A stretch of 64,000 bases of DNA from Rhodococcus rhodochrous. Its GTDB lineage: Bacteria; Actinomycetota; Actinomycetes; Mycobacteriales; Mycobacteriaceae. The stretch covers positions 21,316 through 85,315 of the forward strand of contig NZ_CP027560.1 in assembly GCF_014854695.1 (NCBI RefSeq), given 5' to 3'. How positions within the stretch are numbered: position 1 is the first letter of the stretch; each line of letters starts with the position of its first letter. Below the pieces are notes generated by a model. The model was not told where the DNA came from. It worked only from the letters and a program-made list of their open reading frames with translations, and ran no database searches. Below, in pieces: positions 7,577-15,779 of the stretch. Both the position numbers and the translations under genes were made by a program.

Positions 7577-7863
7577 CCGACGGCTCCACGCCGGGCAAGG
7601 TCAAAACTGTCGACGTCAACGACGAGGGCACCGAGGACACCTTCCATGCGGGCGAAGTCCGCGAAGGTCAGCGCACCAAACTGTCCTGGGCCATCCTCGG
7701 TGCCCTCATCGTCGTCTCCATCGCCTACGTCTGGACCGCACTCGCCGCATCCGAGTACCTCTGGGAACGCGCGTCCTGGCCGATCGGCAACGTCCTGACA
7801 GCCTTCGTCGGCCTCACCGGCACCACAGTCGGCTACTACTTCGGCTCCAACAGCCGAGACTGA
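7573..7863 (+). CDS. small membrane protein (96 aa)
   Basis: 96 residues from a GTG coupled to the ribbon-helix-helix stop. A hydrophilic N-terminus of about 37 residues is followed by two membrane segments (LSWAILGALIVVSIAYVW and GNVLTAFVGLTGTTVGYYFG). Function unknown; superinfection exclusion and plasmid-type membrane roles are both possible. Confidence 0.7.
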   Translation: MTDGSTPGKVKTVDVNDEGTEDTFHAGEVREGQRTKLSWAILGALIVVSIAYVWTALAASEYLWERASWPIGNVLTAFVGLTGTTVGYYFGSNSRD

Positions 7864-7892
7864 CGAACACCCCGAACACCCCGAACACCCGA
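7864..7892 (+). repeat. three tandem copies of CGAACACCCC
   Basis: The ten-base unit cgaacacccc is repeated three times, the last slightly cut, directly after the membrane-protein stop, and decays into related GGACACCGG units to about 7930. It may be replication slippage or a protein-binding array. Confidence 0.6.
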
Positions 7893-7968
7893 CCGGACAC
7901 CGGGCGGACACGCCCGCGGACACCGGTCATGATCACGGTCAGCTCGCGGTCACCCATCCCCTGATTTC

Positions 7969-8000
7969 GGTGTCTAGCTGGGTCTTTCCAGGTGTCTAGT
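7969..8000 (+). promoter_or_regulatory. two GGTGTCTAG sites 22 bp apart
   Basis: GGTGTCTAG at 7969-7977 and GGTGTCTAGT at 7991-8000, same strand, two helical turns apart. They are the best copies of the operator-like element recurring across the window and mirror the pair at 4392-4422. They sit in a 428-bp gap without a supported gene. Confidence 0.55.
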
Positions 8001-8112
8001 ATCCAGATGGCAGTTCGAGATCAGGGGTAGGGTGGACGACGCGCCGATGTCCGCGATGGTCCTGTGATCTGAGTGGTTCTCGAGGCAAGATGGCACACAC
8101 TCCGAGGCCGAC

Positions 8113-8222
8113 CGGCCCCGGAAAAAGAGAAACCCCGGACCTGGCAGGGTCCGAGGTTTCGAGGTTGGGAAGCGACCCCAACCGAACACAACGAGGTTCG
8201 TTGCCCATGCTACATGGGCAAC
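8113..8222. other. structured non-coding segment with three hairpins
   Basis: Within the gap before 8292 there are three inverted repeats. AAACCCCGGACC / GGGTCCGAGGTTT (about 8121-8164) is followed on the minus strand by CTCTTTTT, so it can act as a leftward terminator. GTTGGG / CCCAAC forms a second. A perfect 10-bp stem GTTGCCCATG-cta-CATGGGCAAC (8200-8222) forms the third. A small RNA or a leader controlling the initiator-like genes is plausible; nothing coding is convincing. Confidence 0.5.
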
Positions 8223-8291
8223 GGTGTTCGGGCGCACCGCATCTGAGGTGTGTCGGGTTGCTTCCCTCCTCGCGACACGAGAGGACGGAAG

Positions 8292-8516
8292 TTGATCTTC
8301 CACAGCGACAAGCCGGTGTTTCTGTACCCGAGAGCTGCCGCGCTCGACCCGAACATCAGTTTCGAGGCCAAGGGCCTGCTCGCGTACATGCACGCTATCG
8401 ACTCGGTGGGGCTTTCTCACCTCCCGGTCGGTCTCACCGAGGACCGCGCCCAGGAGCTCCTGATCGAACTCGACAACGCGGGCTACCTCGAACCGGCCGA
8501 GCAGGACCGTCTCTAA
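8292..8516 (+). CDS. small winged-helix-like protein (74 aa)
   Basis: 74 residues from a TTG at 8292 that has the strong ribosome-binding sequence GAGGACGGAAG directly upstream. It reads FHSDKPVFLYPRAAALDPNI, then SFEAKGLLAYMHAI and a C-terminal helix ending GYLEP, like a shortened winged-helix domain. Its TAA overlaps the ATG of the next gene, suggesting the two work together, probably in replication control. Confidence 0.65.
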   Translation: MIFHSDKPVFLYPRAAALDPNISFEAKGLLAYMHAIDSVGLSHLPVGLTEDRAQELLIELDNAGYLEPAEQDRL

Positions 8517-8917
8517 TGGCCGGCAACGGGTCGAGCTACAAGGCCCTCGAATGGGTGTGGGGCTTGTCCGAGGTCACGCCCACTCAGAAGCTCGTGCTCC
8601 TGTCCCTGGCGTGCCGCGTCGACCAGGCCTACTCCTGCTTCCCCGGGCTGAAACTGATCTCCAAGGAGACGTGCCTGGGTCGTTCGACGGTTATCGACGC
8701 GCTCAACGCACTCGAGGCCAATGACCTGCTGTTCCGGGCCACTCGAGTGCGACCGAACGGCAGTCACTCGACAAACCGCTACTACCTCAACCATCCCGAA
8801 GCCCCGCACCTGACGGGCGAACTGGACGAGGACGACGACCCCAACCGGATCGCCGAACTCGACCAGGCCACGAAACGTGCGATCGCTGCCCAGAAGAAGC
8901 GGAGGAGTGAGGGGTAG
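8516..8917 (+). CDS. winged-helix replication initiator-like protein
   Basis: 133 residues. The first 90 form a helix-turn-helix of the type seen in phage and plasmid initiators (HTH_36-like): VTPTQKLVLLSLACRV, FPGLKLISKETCLGRSTVIDALNALEANDLL, then a wing ending NRYYLN. An acidic linker and basic tail (KKRRSEG) follow. Directly after the stop are four iteron-like repeats and an A+T-rich tract. The protein is short for a full initiator and may load host replication proteins at that site. Confidence 0.75.
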   Translation: MAGNGSSYKALEWVWGLSEVTPTQKLVLLSLACRVDQAYSCFPGLKLISKETCLGRSTVIDALNALEANDLLFRATRVRPNGSHSTNRYYLNHPEAPHLTGELDEDDDPNRIAELDQATKRAIAAQKKRRSEG

Positions 8918-9005
8918 TCCGGCAGCTGGACCCCGGGGTAGTCCGGGAGCTGGACCCCCTTTAGGGGTCCGGGAGCTGGACTACCCCGTCCGAGAGCCGG
9001 ACCCC
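8911..9005 (+). repeat. four iteron-like repeats, candidate origin
   Basis: The 15-bp core GTCCGGGAGCTGGAC (with one or two changes) occurs at 8917-8931, 8941-8955, 8967-8981 and 8988-9002. Three copies are flanked by GGGG/CCCC and GGGGTAG or its inverse CTACCCC. The spacing is 24, 26 and 21 bp. Lying next to a winged-helix initiator-like gene, this is the classical layout of a replication origin. Confidence 0.6.
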
Positions 9006-9171
9006 TCTTAACCACCCAATTAACCACCCATTACTAACCATCCAATGAATGAACCGAGGGGGTACGTGAGGTGACCCGGTTACGTGCGGGGCGGGGAGAC
9101 TCCTCGACGCCCCAGACGAATCAATCTCGAGTCGGTGGGGGAGGGGAGGGGTGACGCCTGATTCGTCGGTC
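9006..9171. other. A+T-richer tract with short repeats after the iterons
   Basis: TTAACCACCCA occurs twice (about 9008-9030), followed by the related TTACTAACCATCCA, in a stretch visibly poorer in G+C than the surroundings. It could be the unwinding element of an origin. From about 9060 to 9171 I see no further feature. Confidence 0.4.
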
Positions 9172-9441
9172 TCAGAGGTCTGTGGCTGCTTTGGCGAGGG
9201 TGTGTGCGTGCGCTATGCCGACCTCCCAGGGCCCGAGGCGCCGGAACCCGAGAAGTTCGAGTTCGGCGTCGAGCAAGGGTGGGTCGAATCCGCCTCCTCC
9301 GGCCCAGCCTGGCGGTCGGTGTGTGCTGCACACCGGTTCTCCGTACTCGTCGGTGACGTCTATGCCGGGCAGGGCCCCGCTGTAGTCGACCGAGTTGGTC
9401 GCGTAGCAGTGGTAGATCGTCCTCTCGTCAAGGTTAGACAT
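9172..9441 (-). CDS. hypothetical protein (89 aa)
   Basis: 89 residues starting MSNLDERTIYHCYATNSVDY, the only leftward gene inside the rightward 5.5-10.4 kb module. It has a Gly/Pro-rich middle and a helical end (LGPWEVGIAHAHTLAKAATDL). Its start codon lies inside the operator-like palindrome at 9432-9455, suggesting repression or autoregulation. No family recognised. Confidence 0.55.
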   Translation of the reverse strand: MSNLDERTIYHCYATNSVDYSGALPGIDVTDEYGEPVCSTHRPPGWAGGGGFDPPLLDAELELLGFRRLGPWEVGIAHAHTLAKAATDL

Positions 9442-9455
9442 GCGAAATGTCTACC
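9432..9455. promoter_or_regulatory. palindromic operator-like site over a start codon
   Basis: GGTTAGACAT / ATGTCTACC, a near-perfect inverted repeat with a short centre, made of two opposed copies of the recurring TAGACA element. It overlaps the ATG of the leftward gene ending at 9172. Confidence 0.5.
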
Positions 9456-9577
9456 GGAGCGTCCTCGCGTGTCATGCGGACTTGACCGGGCATGATCATC
9501 TACGCTTTGCCCTGTCCGCGAGGCTGACCGAACAGCCGACCGGACCTGCCCGACACCCACACAGTCAGGACACCCAC

Positions 9578-10387
9578 ATGCGTCGCAACCACCGTGACCC
9601 GCAGACACCGCCGAAGCCGCGCTACCCGATGCCGGTGAAACTCGCCGCCGGGGCCGCTCTCGCCGTGGCCGCCGCGTCGTTCCTGCGGTCGTTCACCGCC
9701 TTGTCCGACCTGGCGATGATGTTCGAGGTGCCCGCCGATCAGGCGTGGACGCTGCCCATCGGCATCGACGGGCTGGTGATCGTCGCGACGGTCGCGGCCG
9801 TGATGCTGCGCGGTTGGCGCTGGTACTCGTGGATGCTGCTGATCGTCGGCACCCTGCTCTCGGTCGCCGGTAACGGTATCCATGCCTGGCTGATCACCGA
9901 GAATCCGATCGGTGTGGGCATCGCGGTCATCCCGCCGTTGGTCACCCTCGCCGCGATCCATCTGACCGTGGTGCTCGCTCACGAGAACCGGCCGCAGCAG
10001 GCCGCGCCGATGCCGCAGCCGCCGATGCGCGAGCCCGAGCCGGTCGCCGAGTCTGCCCCGTTGGTCACCGACAACGACCTGCGTATCCCGGATGAATGGC
10101 TCGATGCCCAGGGTGTCCAGCGCCCGGTGTCCGAGGACATGACCGTGCAGCTGCCCGTCGTCGATCCGCAGGTCGGCGAGGTGTCCGAGGTCGAGCAGGG
10201 GCCGGTGGGTGTGGTGATCGACGCCGATGACGACCCGGAGGGTGCTCGGGAGTGGGCGCTCGAGCAGATGCGCCTGGGCACGATGAACTATGTGGAGATC
10301 GCTCAGGGTGTCAATCGCAGTGAGGGCACGATCCGGCGGTGGCGCGACGCGGCAGGCATTCCGCCGCGTCTGACGGTCGCGGCCTGA
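9578..10387 (+). CDS. DUF2637-family membrane protein with C-terminal HTH
   Basis: 269 residues from the ATG at 9578, with AGGA upstream. About four membrane segments lie in residues 15-135, including the AWTLPIGIDGLVIVATVAAV signature of the DUF2637 family, which is frequent on actinobacterial plasmids and conjugative elements beside spread (spd) genes. An acidic Pro-rich linker leads to a small helix-turn-helix (MNYVEIAQGVNRSEGTIRRW). A membrane protein with a DNA-binding tail could anchor or sense plasmid DNA. It ends before a bidirectional terminator. Confidence 0.8.
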   Translation: MRRNHRDPQTPPKPRYPMPVKLAAGAALAVAAASFLRSFTALSDLAMMFEVPADQAWTLPIGIDGLVIVATVAAVMLRGWRWYSWMLLIVGTLLSVAGNGIHAWLITENPIGVGIAVIPPLVTLAAIHLTVVLAHENRPQQAAPMPQPPMREPEPVAESAPLVTDNDLRIPDEWLDAQGVQRPVSEDMTVQLPVVDPQVGEVSEVEQGPVGVVIDADDDPEGAREWALEQMRLGTMNYVEIAQGVNRSEGTIRRWRDAAGIPPRLTVAA

Positions 10388-10406
10388 CCCCGGACACGCG
10401 AAAAGC

Positions 10407-10442
10407 CGCCCCCGTCTGCGGCGGGGGACGCAGACGGGGGCG
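10407..10442. terminator. bidirectional terminator between convergent genes
   Basis: Thirteen-base-pair stem CGCCCCCGTCTGC / GCAGACGGGGGCG (10407-10419 and 10430-10442) with CTTTCG on one side and CTTTTCG on the other strand. It separates the rightward module from the end of the leftward late operon. Confidence 0.85.
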
Positions 10443-10510
10443 ACTTTCGTTACGCTAGTGGACGCGGGCCGGTGGGAAGTACCGGCCCGCACCATTTGTC
10501 CGGCCGAGGA

Positions 10511-11848
10511 TCAGGGCGTGAACGCCTTGAAGTCGTCGATACGTCCGGGAGGGCCACCGCCACCGGAGACGAGCTCGTCGTTCTGGATCGTCGCGCCCAC
10601 CCACCGCCGCGAGAACGGGATCACCGAATCGGCGACCGTGCCCTGCAGCACGACCGCGCCGTTGACCCGAGCGGTGTAGAGGTTGCCTTCGGCGCGCAGC
10701 GTGACGACCGCGCCCTCTGGGAACTTGGTGGTGTTGACGTACTGCGCGACACCGGTCACCGGGACGAACCCGTTGGGGGCGTCGTAGTCCTCGTAGTACA
10801 GCGCCATGATCGACTTCGTCCACGAGAACTGGACACCGAACTGCGCGCCCGGATTGGTGACCGGATCCTGGAACGGATCAGCCCGGACGACGAGTCCGCA
10901 CGCCGAGTGTTCTGGGTCGCGCCCGTCCCACCGGACAACGCCCTCGACCTGCTGCGTGTCGTGCGGCATCGGCTCGTGCCACCACGCATACGACAGCGGC
11001 ACCGACGGGGTGTTGGTCCCGTCGAGGCGGCCGTTTGCCCGAACGAGCGTGCCGCCACCGGTGGTGATCCAGTTGGAGTCGAGCGGACCATCGCCGTCGA
11101 AACCGTCCGATGCGCGCAGGACCATCGGTGCGACGTACTTGTCGTAGACGGCGAAGTTGTCCAGGCTCGGCCCATAGGTCGTGCCAAGGAAGTTCCGCAC
11201 CGACACGAGATAGACGCCACCATGCCGATAGTCCGGGCCAACTTTCGTAACACCGGCGGTGTCCGTCCATGAGGCGACAACGGACTCGACACCCGCACGG
11301 CGACGTTTCGCCGTGTACTCGTTGCCGACAGCCTCCAGGATCATCGTGTCGCCCGCGACATACGCGTTTGTCGGCACGGCAACCTGGCGCGTGAAGGCGC
11401 CGTTCACGACCGAATAGATGCCCGCAGTCGCCGCAGTTCCCGCCGCGTTCAAGACGACAAAATTGTCTGCCGCCAGATCGCTACGCGCCACGACACCCAC
11501 GTAGTAACCCGACGCGGGGGTGGTGACCACGACGGCCTCTACTGCCATGTCGTTCGTCGCGACCGGCTCGGTATAGATGAGCGAGTGCTGGCACTGCGCA
11601 TTGATGCCGGACGTTGCCGTCGGAGTGCCGGCGCGCACCGCGTTAGCGGCGATCGTCGCCGGAGCCGTGCCTGTCCACAGGCGATCGAACCACAATGCCC
11701 CGAGTGCGGTGCGGTTGAAGTCGTCCCGGTAGTCACGCCGGGACGAGAACACCTGTTTCCACCGGCCGTCGTCCCAGATCCATCCGTTGCCGAGGGGAAC
11801 GGACCCCAGCTGCATACGGCCGACCTTGGTGGATCCGAACTGCAGCAT
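10511..11848 (-). CDS. putative minor tail protein with two lectin-like repeats
   Basis: 445 residues, last gene of the late operon. A short N-terminal part (LGNGWIWDDGRWKQVF) is followed by two related beta-rich domains that open DFNRTALGALWFDRLWTG (about 42) and DGFDGDGPLDSNWITTGG (about 246), each continuing with a jelly-roll-like pattern ending in ...YTAKRRRAGV or ...YTARVNGAVV. This suggests duplicated concanavalin-like (LamG-type) modules for binding the cell-surface glycan. It is coupled to the tail-fibre gene by ATGA. Assignment is by position and fold pattern. Confidence 0.65.
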   Translation of the reverse strand: MLQFGSTKVGRMQLGSVPLGNGWIWDDGRWKQVFSSRRDYRDDFNRTALGALWFDRLWTGTAPATIAANAVRAGTPTATSGINAQCQHSLIYTEPVATNDMAVEAVVVTTPASGYYVGVVARSDLAADNFVVLNAAGTAATAGIYSVVNGAFTRQVAVPTNAYVAGDTMILEAVGNEYTAKRRRAGVESVVASWTDTAGVTKVGPDYRHGGVYLVSVRNFLGTTYGPSLDNFAVYDKYVAPMVLRASDGFDGDGPLDSNWITTGGGTLVRANGRLDGTNTPSVPLSYAWWHEPMPHDTQQVEGVVRWDGRDPEHSACGLVVRADPFQDPVTNPGAQFGVQFSWTKSIMALYYEDYDAPNGFVPVTGVAQYVNTTKFPEGAVVTLRAEGNLYTARVNGAVVLQGTVADSVIPFSRRWVGATIQNDELVSGGGGPPGRIDDFKAFTP

Positions 11849-14800
11849 CAGCCCTCCGTCACGTAGAGGACACCCTCGACGCCCGTTGCGGGCAGCGAGG
11901 AGACCAGTTCGACGGTGACCGCGCCGATCGCCGTACGCGCTTCGGCCTCAGTGGCGGCGGTCAGCACGCTCCGGCCGATCGGTGAGGAGTCCGAGATGTT
12001 CACCGCGGTGTGCGTGTGCGACGCCTCGGCCGCCTCGATCACCTCCCGTGCGGCGGCAGGATCGGCGGCGAGCGCCAGGGCCTTGCCGATCTCCGAGGTC
12101 ACCGCGTTCTGATCGCCGGTGATCCAGTGGTTGATGATCTGCTTGAGGTAGTCCGGGCGCATCGCCCGCGAAGACGTGCCGGTCCCGGAGATGCCTTCAG
12201 CCAGGGACATCGCCGAATACGGCGCGTTGAGGGTGACCCAGCCGCCCCAGGTGGTGTTGTACTTGACCCGCCCGTAGATCGACGCCGTGGAGGTCGTCGT
12301 AGCGAAGAACAGGGTCGTCGCCGCCTGCCCCGCAGTGGGGGAGTTGACCACGAACACGTTCCACCACAGCGCCGAGGTCGACGGGCCACCGGTGACGTAG
12401 CCGGTCCCCGTGCGCACCCTGTAGTTGCCGGGCACCGAGAAGTCGAGGGTGGTGAAGTCCCCGGTCTCGTACACCGCCACCACATCCCCCAGAGCCTTCC
12501 GAGGGGCTGCATCGAGCGCGGTTTGCAGATCGGCGACCTGATCGAGCGTGTGCGTGTGGGAGAGCCCAGACTTGTCATCCAGGGCGGTCTGCAGACCGGT
12601 GACCTCCCCGATCGTGTGCGAGTGCACCTTGTCGGCCTTGCCGCCGATCTGCGTGGAGACGGTGGTGGCGAAGTTCGGATCGTTGCCGAGCGCGGTTGCC
12701 AGCTCGTTGAGCGTGTCGAGCGTGTCCGGGGCGGACCCGACGATCTCCGCGACCTTGGTGTCCACATAGTCCTTGTGGGCCAGGTGAGCGGCGGCGGTCG
12801 GCGCCGGGGAGCTGATGGGCCCGTAAATCTGGCCACCGCCGCGGGGAAGGAACGGGCCCGACCCCATCTCCGAGGCGTAGTTGATCAGCATGAGCTGACC
12901 GATGCGGAACGAACTACCCGCGAAGTCCCGGAAGGTGTACCGCAAGCCGTTGATGCCCTGGTTGGAGTTGCCCGGGACCGGCACGAGCATGTCGCCCTGG
13001 ACGTTGTTGGCGGTTTCCCAGCACACGAACCATTGGCCGGTCACCGCGTTGCGGGCCTCGATCTTGAGATACCTCGACCGCCAGGACTCCATCATCGCGA
13101 CACCGACCTTGGTGCCGTAGGTGAAGACCTTGTAGGTGTCGATCTCGACGACGTACTCGGTGGTGGTGATCGGCAGGCTGCGGGCCGTGGAGGTCGGCTC
13201 GAAGCAGATGTCCAGGCTCGTCGCCGACAGAACCCCGTCCGCGTACAGCCTGGTCGCGCCACCACGCAGGTTGTTGTAGGCGATGTCGTTCATGAAGTAC
13301 GGAATCGTCACGGCCCGGCTCGACTCCGACGACATGTGCAGGAAGGCGTTCCAAATCGCGCCGCGCGAGAGCTCGGCGCGGTTCGCCAGATCCGGCACAG
13401 TGGGGGCATCGGAGGTGCCGCCGAGATCCCCGGCGAGCTTGATGCCGCCCTTGACCGTCGGCGACGCATTGGGGATGCCGTCGGTGACCACCGACGCCGC
13501 GTCGATCGCCGACTGCGCCGCCGCTGCCGCCGACGCGGCTGCCTCCGACGCCTTCGTCGTCGCCGTCGTCGCCGACCCGGCTGCGGTGGTCGCCGACGAC
13601 GCTGCCTCTCCGGCGCGGGTCGCGGCCGCCGACGCGGAGCCTGCAGCGGCGGTCGACGCGCCCTCGGCTGCCGTCGCCGCTGCCGCCGCGTCGCCCGCCT
13701 TCGTCGTGGCGGTCGTCGCGGCCGAGGCGGCGTCTGCAGCCTTCGTCGTGGCCGTCGACGCGGCCGTCGACGCCTCGTCGGCCTTCGTCGTCGCCGTCGA
13801 TGCAGCAGTCGACGCGGTCGTCGCCCGAGCGTCGGCTGTCGCCGCCGACGCTGCTGCTTCGTCGGCCTTCGTCGACGCCGTCGACGCCGAACCTGCAGCT
13901 GAGGAGGCCGACGACGCCGCGTCGCTGGCTTTCGTCGTCGCCGTCGACGCTGCCGTCGCCGCCGTCGACGCCGAGCCTGCAGCGGCCGCTGCCGAGTCCG
14001 CCGCCTCTGCGGCCTTCGTCGACGCCGTCGACGCGGAGCCCGCTGCGGCGGTCGCCGAGTTCGACGCTGCCGTCGCGCGGGTGTCGGCCGTCGACGCCGC
14101 TGCGGCGGCCTCGCTCGCCTTCGTCGTCGCGGTCGTCGCCGCATCCGCCGCATCGGCGGCCATGGTCGCTGCGGTCGTCGCCGACGCGGCCGCGCCGGCC
14201 GCCGACGATGCTGCCGCCGACGCAGCCGACGACGACTCCTGCGCCGAGTTCGCCGCCGCCGTCGCCGACGCTGCTGCGTCGACCGCCGCCTGGGCGAGAT
14301 CGCCGAGCGAGGGAATCTCGACCTCGATGTCGCCTTCGCGGGACATGACGAACAGCAGACCGTTGGGCAGCAGCTGCACATCGACGACCGAGCGGCCGGG
14401 AGGACCGACGACGGTCGGCACACCCGTCGACGGATCGGTGAGCACCCGCGCCGTCGCCAGGTTCGTCGGCTCGTAGTCGGGATCCTCGGGGTCGCCGTCG
14501 GGCAGATCGAACGAGAACTCGTCGGTGAGGGTTTCCGTGCCGACCTTGTAGGTGAACTGGGCGTGCCAGCGCCACACGCCGGGTTCGGAGGCGATCAGCC
14601 ACACCCACGGGTCACCCCGATAGGTGAGATTGCCGTTGACCATCGACACCCGCACCGGGCGCGGCAACACCAGCTGGGCGGGGCTCGTTCCGTCGCCATG
14701 GTCGATGATGCGTTCAATGCGCGGGGTCAGGACACCGAAGCCGGTCACCGGCAGGGCGTCGGGGAGAACGTTGGCATCGGGACCGTCTGCGATGCCCGCG

Positions 14801-14856
14801 ACCACGCGGAAGATGACCTTCCCGAAACGGGTCGAGCCGAGATTGGGCGCCGTCAC
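11848..14856 (-). CDS. tail fibre with long Ala/Ser/Thr coiled region
   Basis: 1002 residues. The N-terminal domain (about 1-170) should attach to the tail. Residues about 180-460 are an almost pure Ala/Ser/Thr/Asp/Lys stretch with a short periodicity (AAxSASTAxTKA), like the repeats of elongated fibre shafts. A globular part follows, then two SHTHTLDQV-like repeats (about 740-780) and a knob-like domain (ETGDFTTLDFSVPGNYRVRT and YGRVKYNTTWGGWVTLNA) resembling pyocin-knob fibre tips. It probably binds the host receptor. Confidence 0.8.
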   Translation of the reverse strand: MTAPNLGSTRFGKVIFRVVAGIADGPDANVLPDALPVTGFGVLTPRIERIIDHGDGTSPAQLVLPRPVRVSMVNGNLTYRGDPWVWLIASEPGVWRWHAQFTYKVGTETLTDEFSFDLPDGDPEDPDYEPTNLATARVLTDPSTGVPTVVGPPGRSVVDVQLLPNGLLFVMSREGDIEVEIPSLGDLAQAAVDAAASATAAANSAQESSSAASAAASSAAGAAASATTAATMAADAADAATTATTKASEAAAAASTADTRATAASNSATAAAGSASTASTKAAEAADSAAAAAGSASTAATAASTATTKASDAASSASSAAGSASTASTKADEAAASAATADARATTASTAASTATTKADEASTAASTATTKAADAASAATTATTKAGDAAAAATAAEGASTAAAGSASAAATRAGEAASSATTAAGSATTATTKASEAAASAAAAAQSAIDAASVVTDGIPNASPTVKGGIKLAGDLGGTSDAPTVPDLANRAELSRGAIWNAFLHMSSESSRAVTIPYFMNDIAYNNLRGGATRLYADGVLSATSLDICFEPTSTARSLPITTTEYVVEIDTYKVFTYGTKVGVAMMESWRSRYLKIEARNAVTGQWFVCWETANNVQGDMLVPVPGNSNQGINGLRYTFRDFAGSSFRIGQLMLINYASEMGSGPFLPRGGGQIYGPISSPAPTAAAHLAHKDYVDTKVAEIVGSAPDTLDTLNELATALGNDPNFATTVSTQIGGKADKVHSHTIGEVTGLQTALDDKSGLSHTHTLDQVADLQTALDAAPRKALGDVVAVYETGDFTTLDFSVPGNYRVRTGTGYVTGGPSTSALWWNVFVVNSPTAGQAATTLFFATTTSTASIYGRVKYNTTWGGWVTLNAPYSAMSLAEGISGTGTSSRAMRPDYLKQIINHWITGDQNAVTSEIGKALALAADPAAAREVIEAAEASHTHTAVNISDSSPIGRSVLTAATEAEARTAIGAVTVELVSSLPATGVEGVLYVTEG

Positions 14857-14865
14857 GGCACCTCC

Positions 14866-15777
14866 TTATTCGTAGAAGCAGATGATGTGAATGCAGCCGT
14901 CAGCGCCCTTGCCGCCGGTGCCGTCGATACCACCGGCACCGCCGCCGCCGCCGGGCATACCGCCATGACCACCGGGACCGCGACCGCCACCGCCACCGCC
15001 ACCGGAACCGCCGTAGAACTGGCCTTCTCCGGCATCGCGACCGGGAGCGGGGCGTGCCGCCGACGAGTTCGACGTCACCCAGGCGCCCGCCGGACCGCCG
15101 GGCAGGGTGCCCGAGCGGCCACCCTCACCGGCCTTGTTCGATGCCTTGTTCGAGAAAGCGTTCTGCCCACCGCCACCGCCACCGGCGGACCCGCCGACGT
15201 TGCCCTGTGTTCCGGGGCTACCGGCTCGTCCCGGGCCGCCACCGCTGCCGCCGGGGGAGTTGCCGGATCCGCCGGTGCCGTCCCCCTTGCCGCCACCGCC
15301 GACGAGCAGGTCACCGAAGGCGCTTTGGGTGCCGGAGGCGCCGAGGCGTGAGCCGTTGCCGCCGTTGACGGCGCCGGCACCGCCGACACCGATGGTGCAG
15401 TCGACGAAGTCGGGCATCTCGAGGTCGGTGAACGTCTTCTCGTCGCAGCCACCGCCACCACCACCGCCGCGGCCGTAGTGCGCGCCCCACAGGGCATCGA
15501 AGTGGCCGGTCGCGCCACCGGCACCGGCGCCAATGCAGATGACGTGGAACCGGTTGAATCCGACGGGCTTTTCCCAGCGCTGATCGGCGATCAGGGTGAC
15601 GATCTCGGCGTTCTCGAGGTCGACATAGCCGCTGCGCTTCTCGAGCTCGGCGATCATCTCGCCGAACGGCGCCAGCGCCCGTTCCATGCGAGCGTCGACT
15701 TCGGCGCCGAGGGTGTCCTCGAAGTTCGCGGTGGTGATGAACTTGCCGAAGCCGTCCAAGATGCGGTCGGCGATCAT
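14866..15777 (-). CDS. glycine-rich tail protein
   Basis: 303 residues. A helical N-terminus (about 1-75) precedes a region that is over one-third glycine (GGGGGGGCDEKTF, GGSGNSPGGSGGGPGR, GGSGGGGGGGRGPGGHGG) and ends DGCIHIICFYE. Glycine-rich domains of this kind form polyglycine-helix tips in phage adhesins and are common in minor tail proteins. It lies between the collagen-like minor tail gene and the fibre gene. A receptor-binding role is inferred. Confidence 0.7.
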   Translation of the reverse strand: MIADRILDGFGKFITTANFEDTLGAEVDARMERALAPFGEMIAELEKRSGYVDLENAEIVTLIADQRWEKPVGFNRFHVICIGAGAGGATGHFDALWGAHYGRGGGGGGGCDEKTFTDLEMPDFVDCTIGVGGAGAVNGGNGSRLGASGTQSAFGDLLVGGGGKGDGTGGSGNSPGGSGGGPGRAGSPGTQGNVGGSAGGGGGGQNAFSNKASNKAGEGGRSGTLPGGPAGAWVTSNSSAARPAPGRDAGEGQFYGGSGGGGGGGRGPGGHGGMPGGGGGAGGIDGTGGKGADGCIHIICFYE

Positions 15778-15779
15778 CG

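Noticed and set aside
7864..7930. CRISPR-like array
   Set aside because: Repeats are contiguous ten-base units without spacers; no cas gene is present anywhere in the window.
7974..8420. Leftward 148-codon frame across the structured gap
   Set aside because: It crosses the hairpins and the start of a rightward gene that has a strong ribosome site; the composition is not protein-like.
12010..14476. Long rightward open frames opposite the tail fibre
   Set aside because: They arise from the repetitive Ala/Ser/Thr codons; the leftward frame has fibre domains and operon context.
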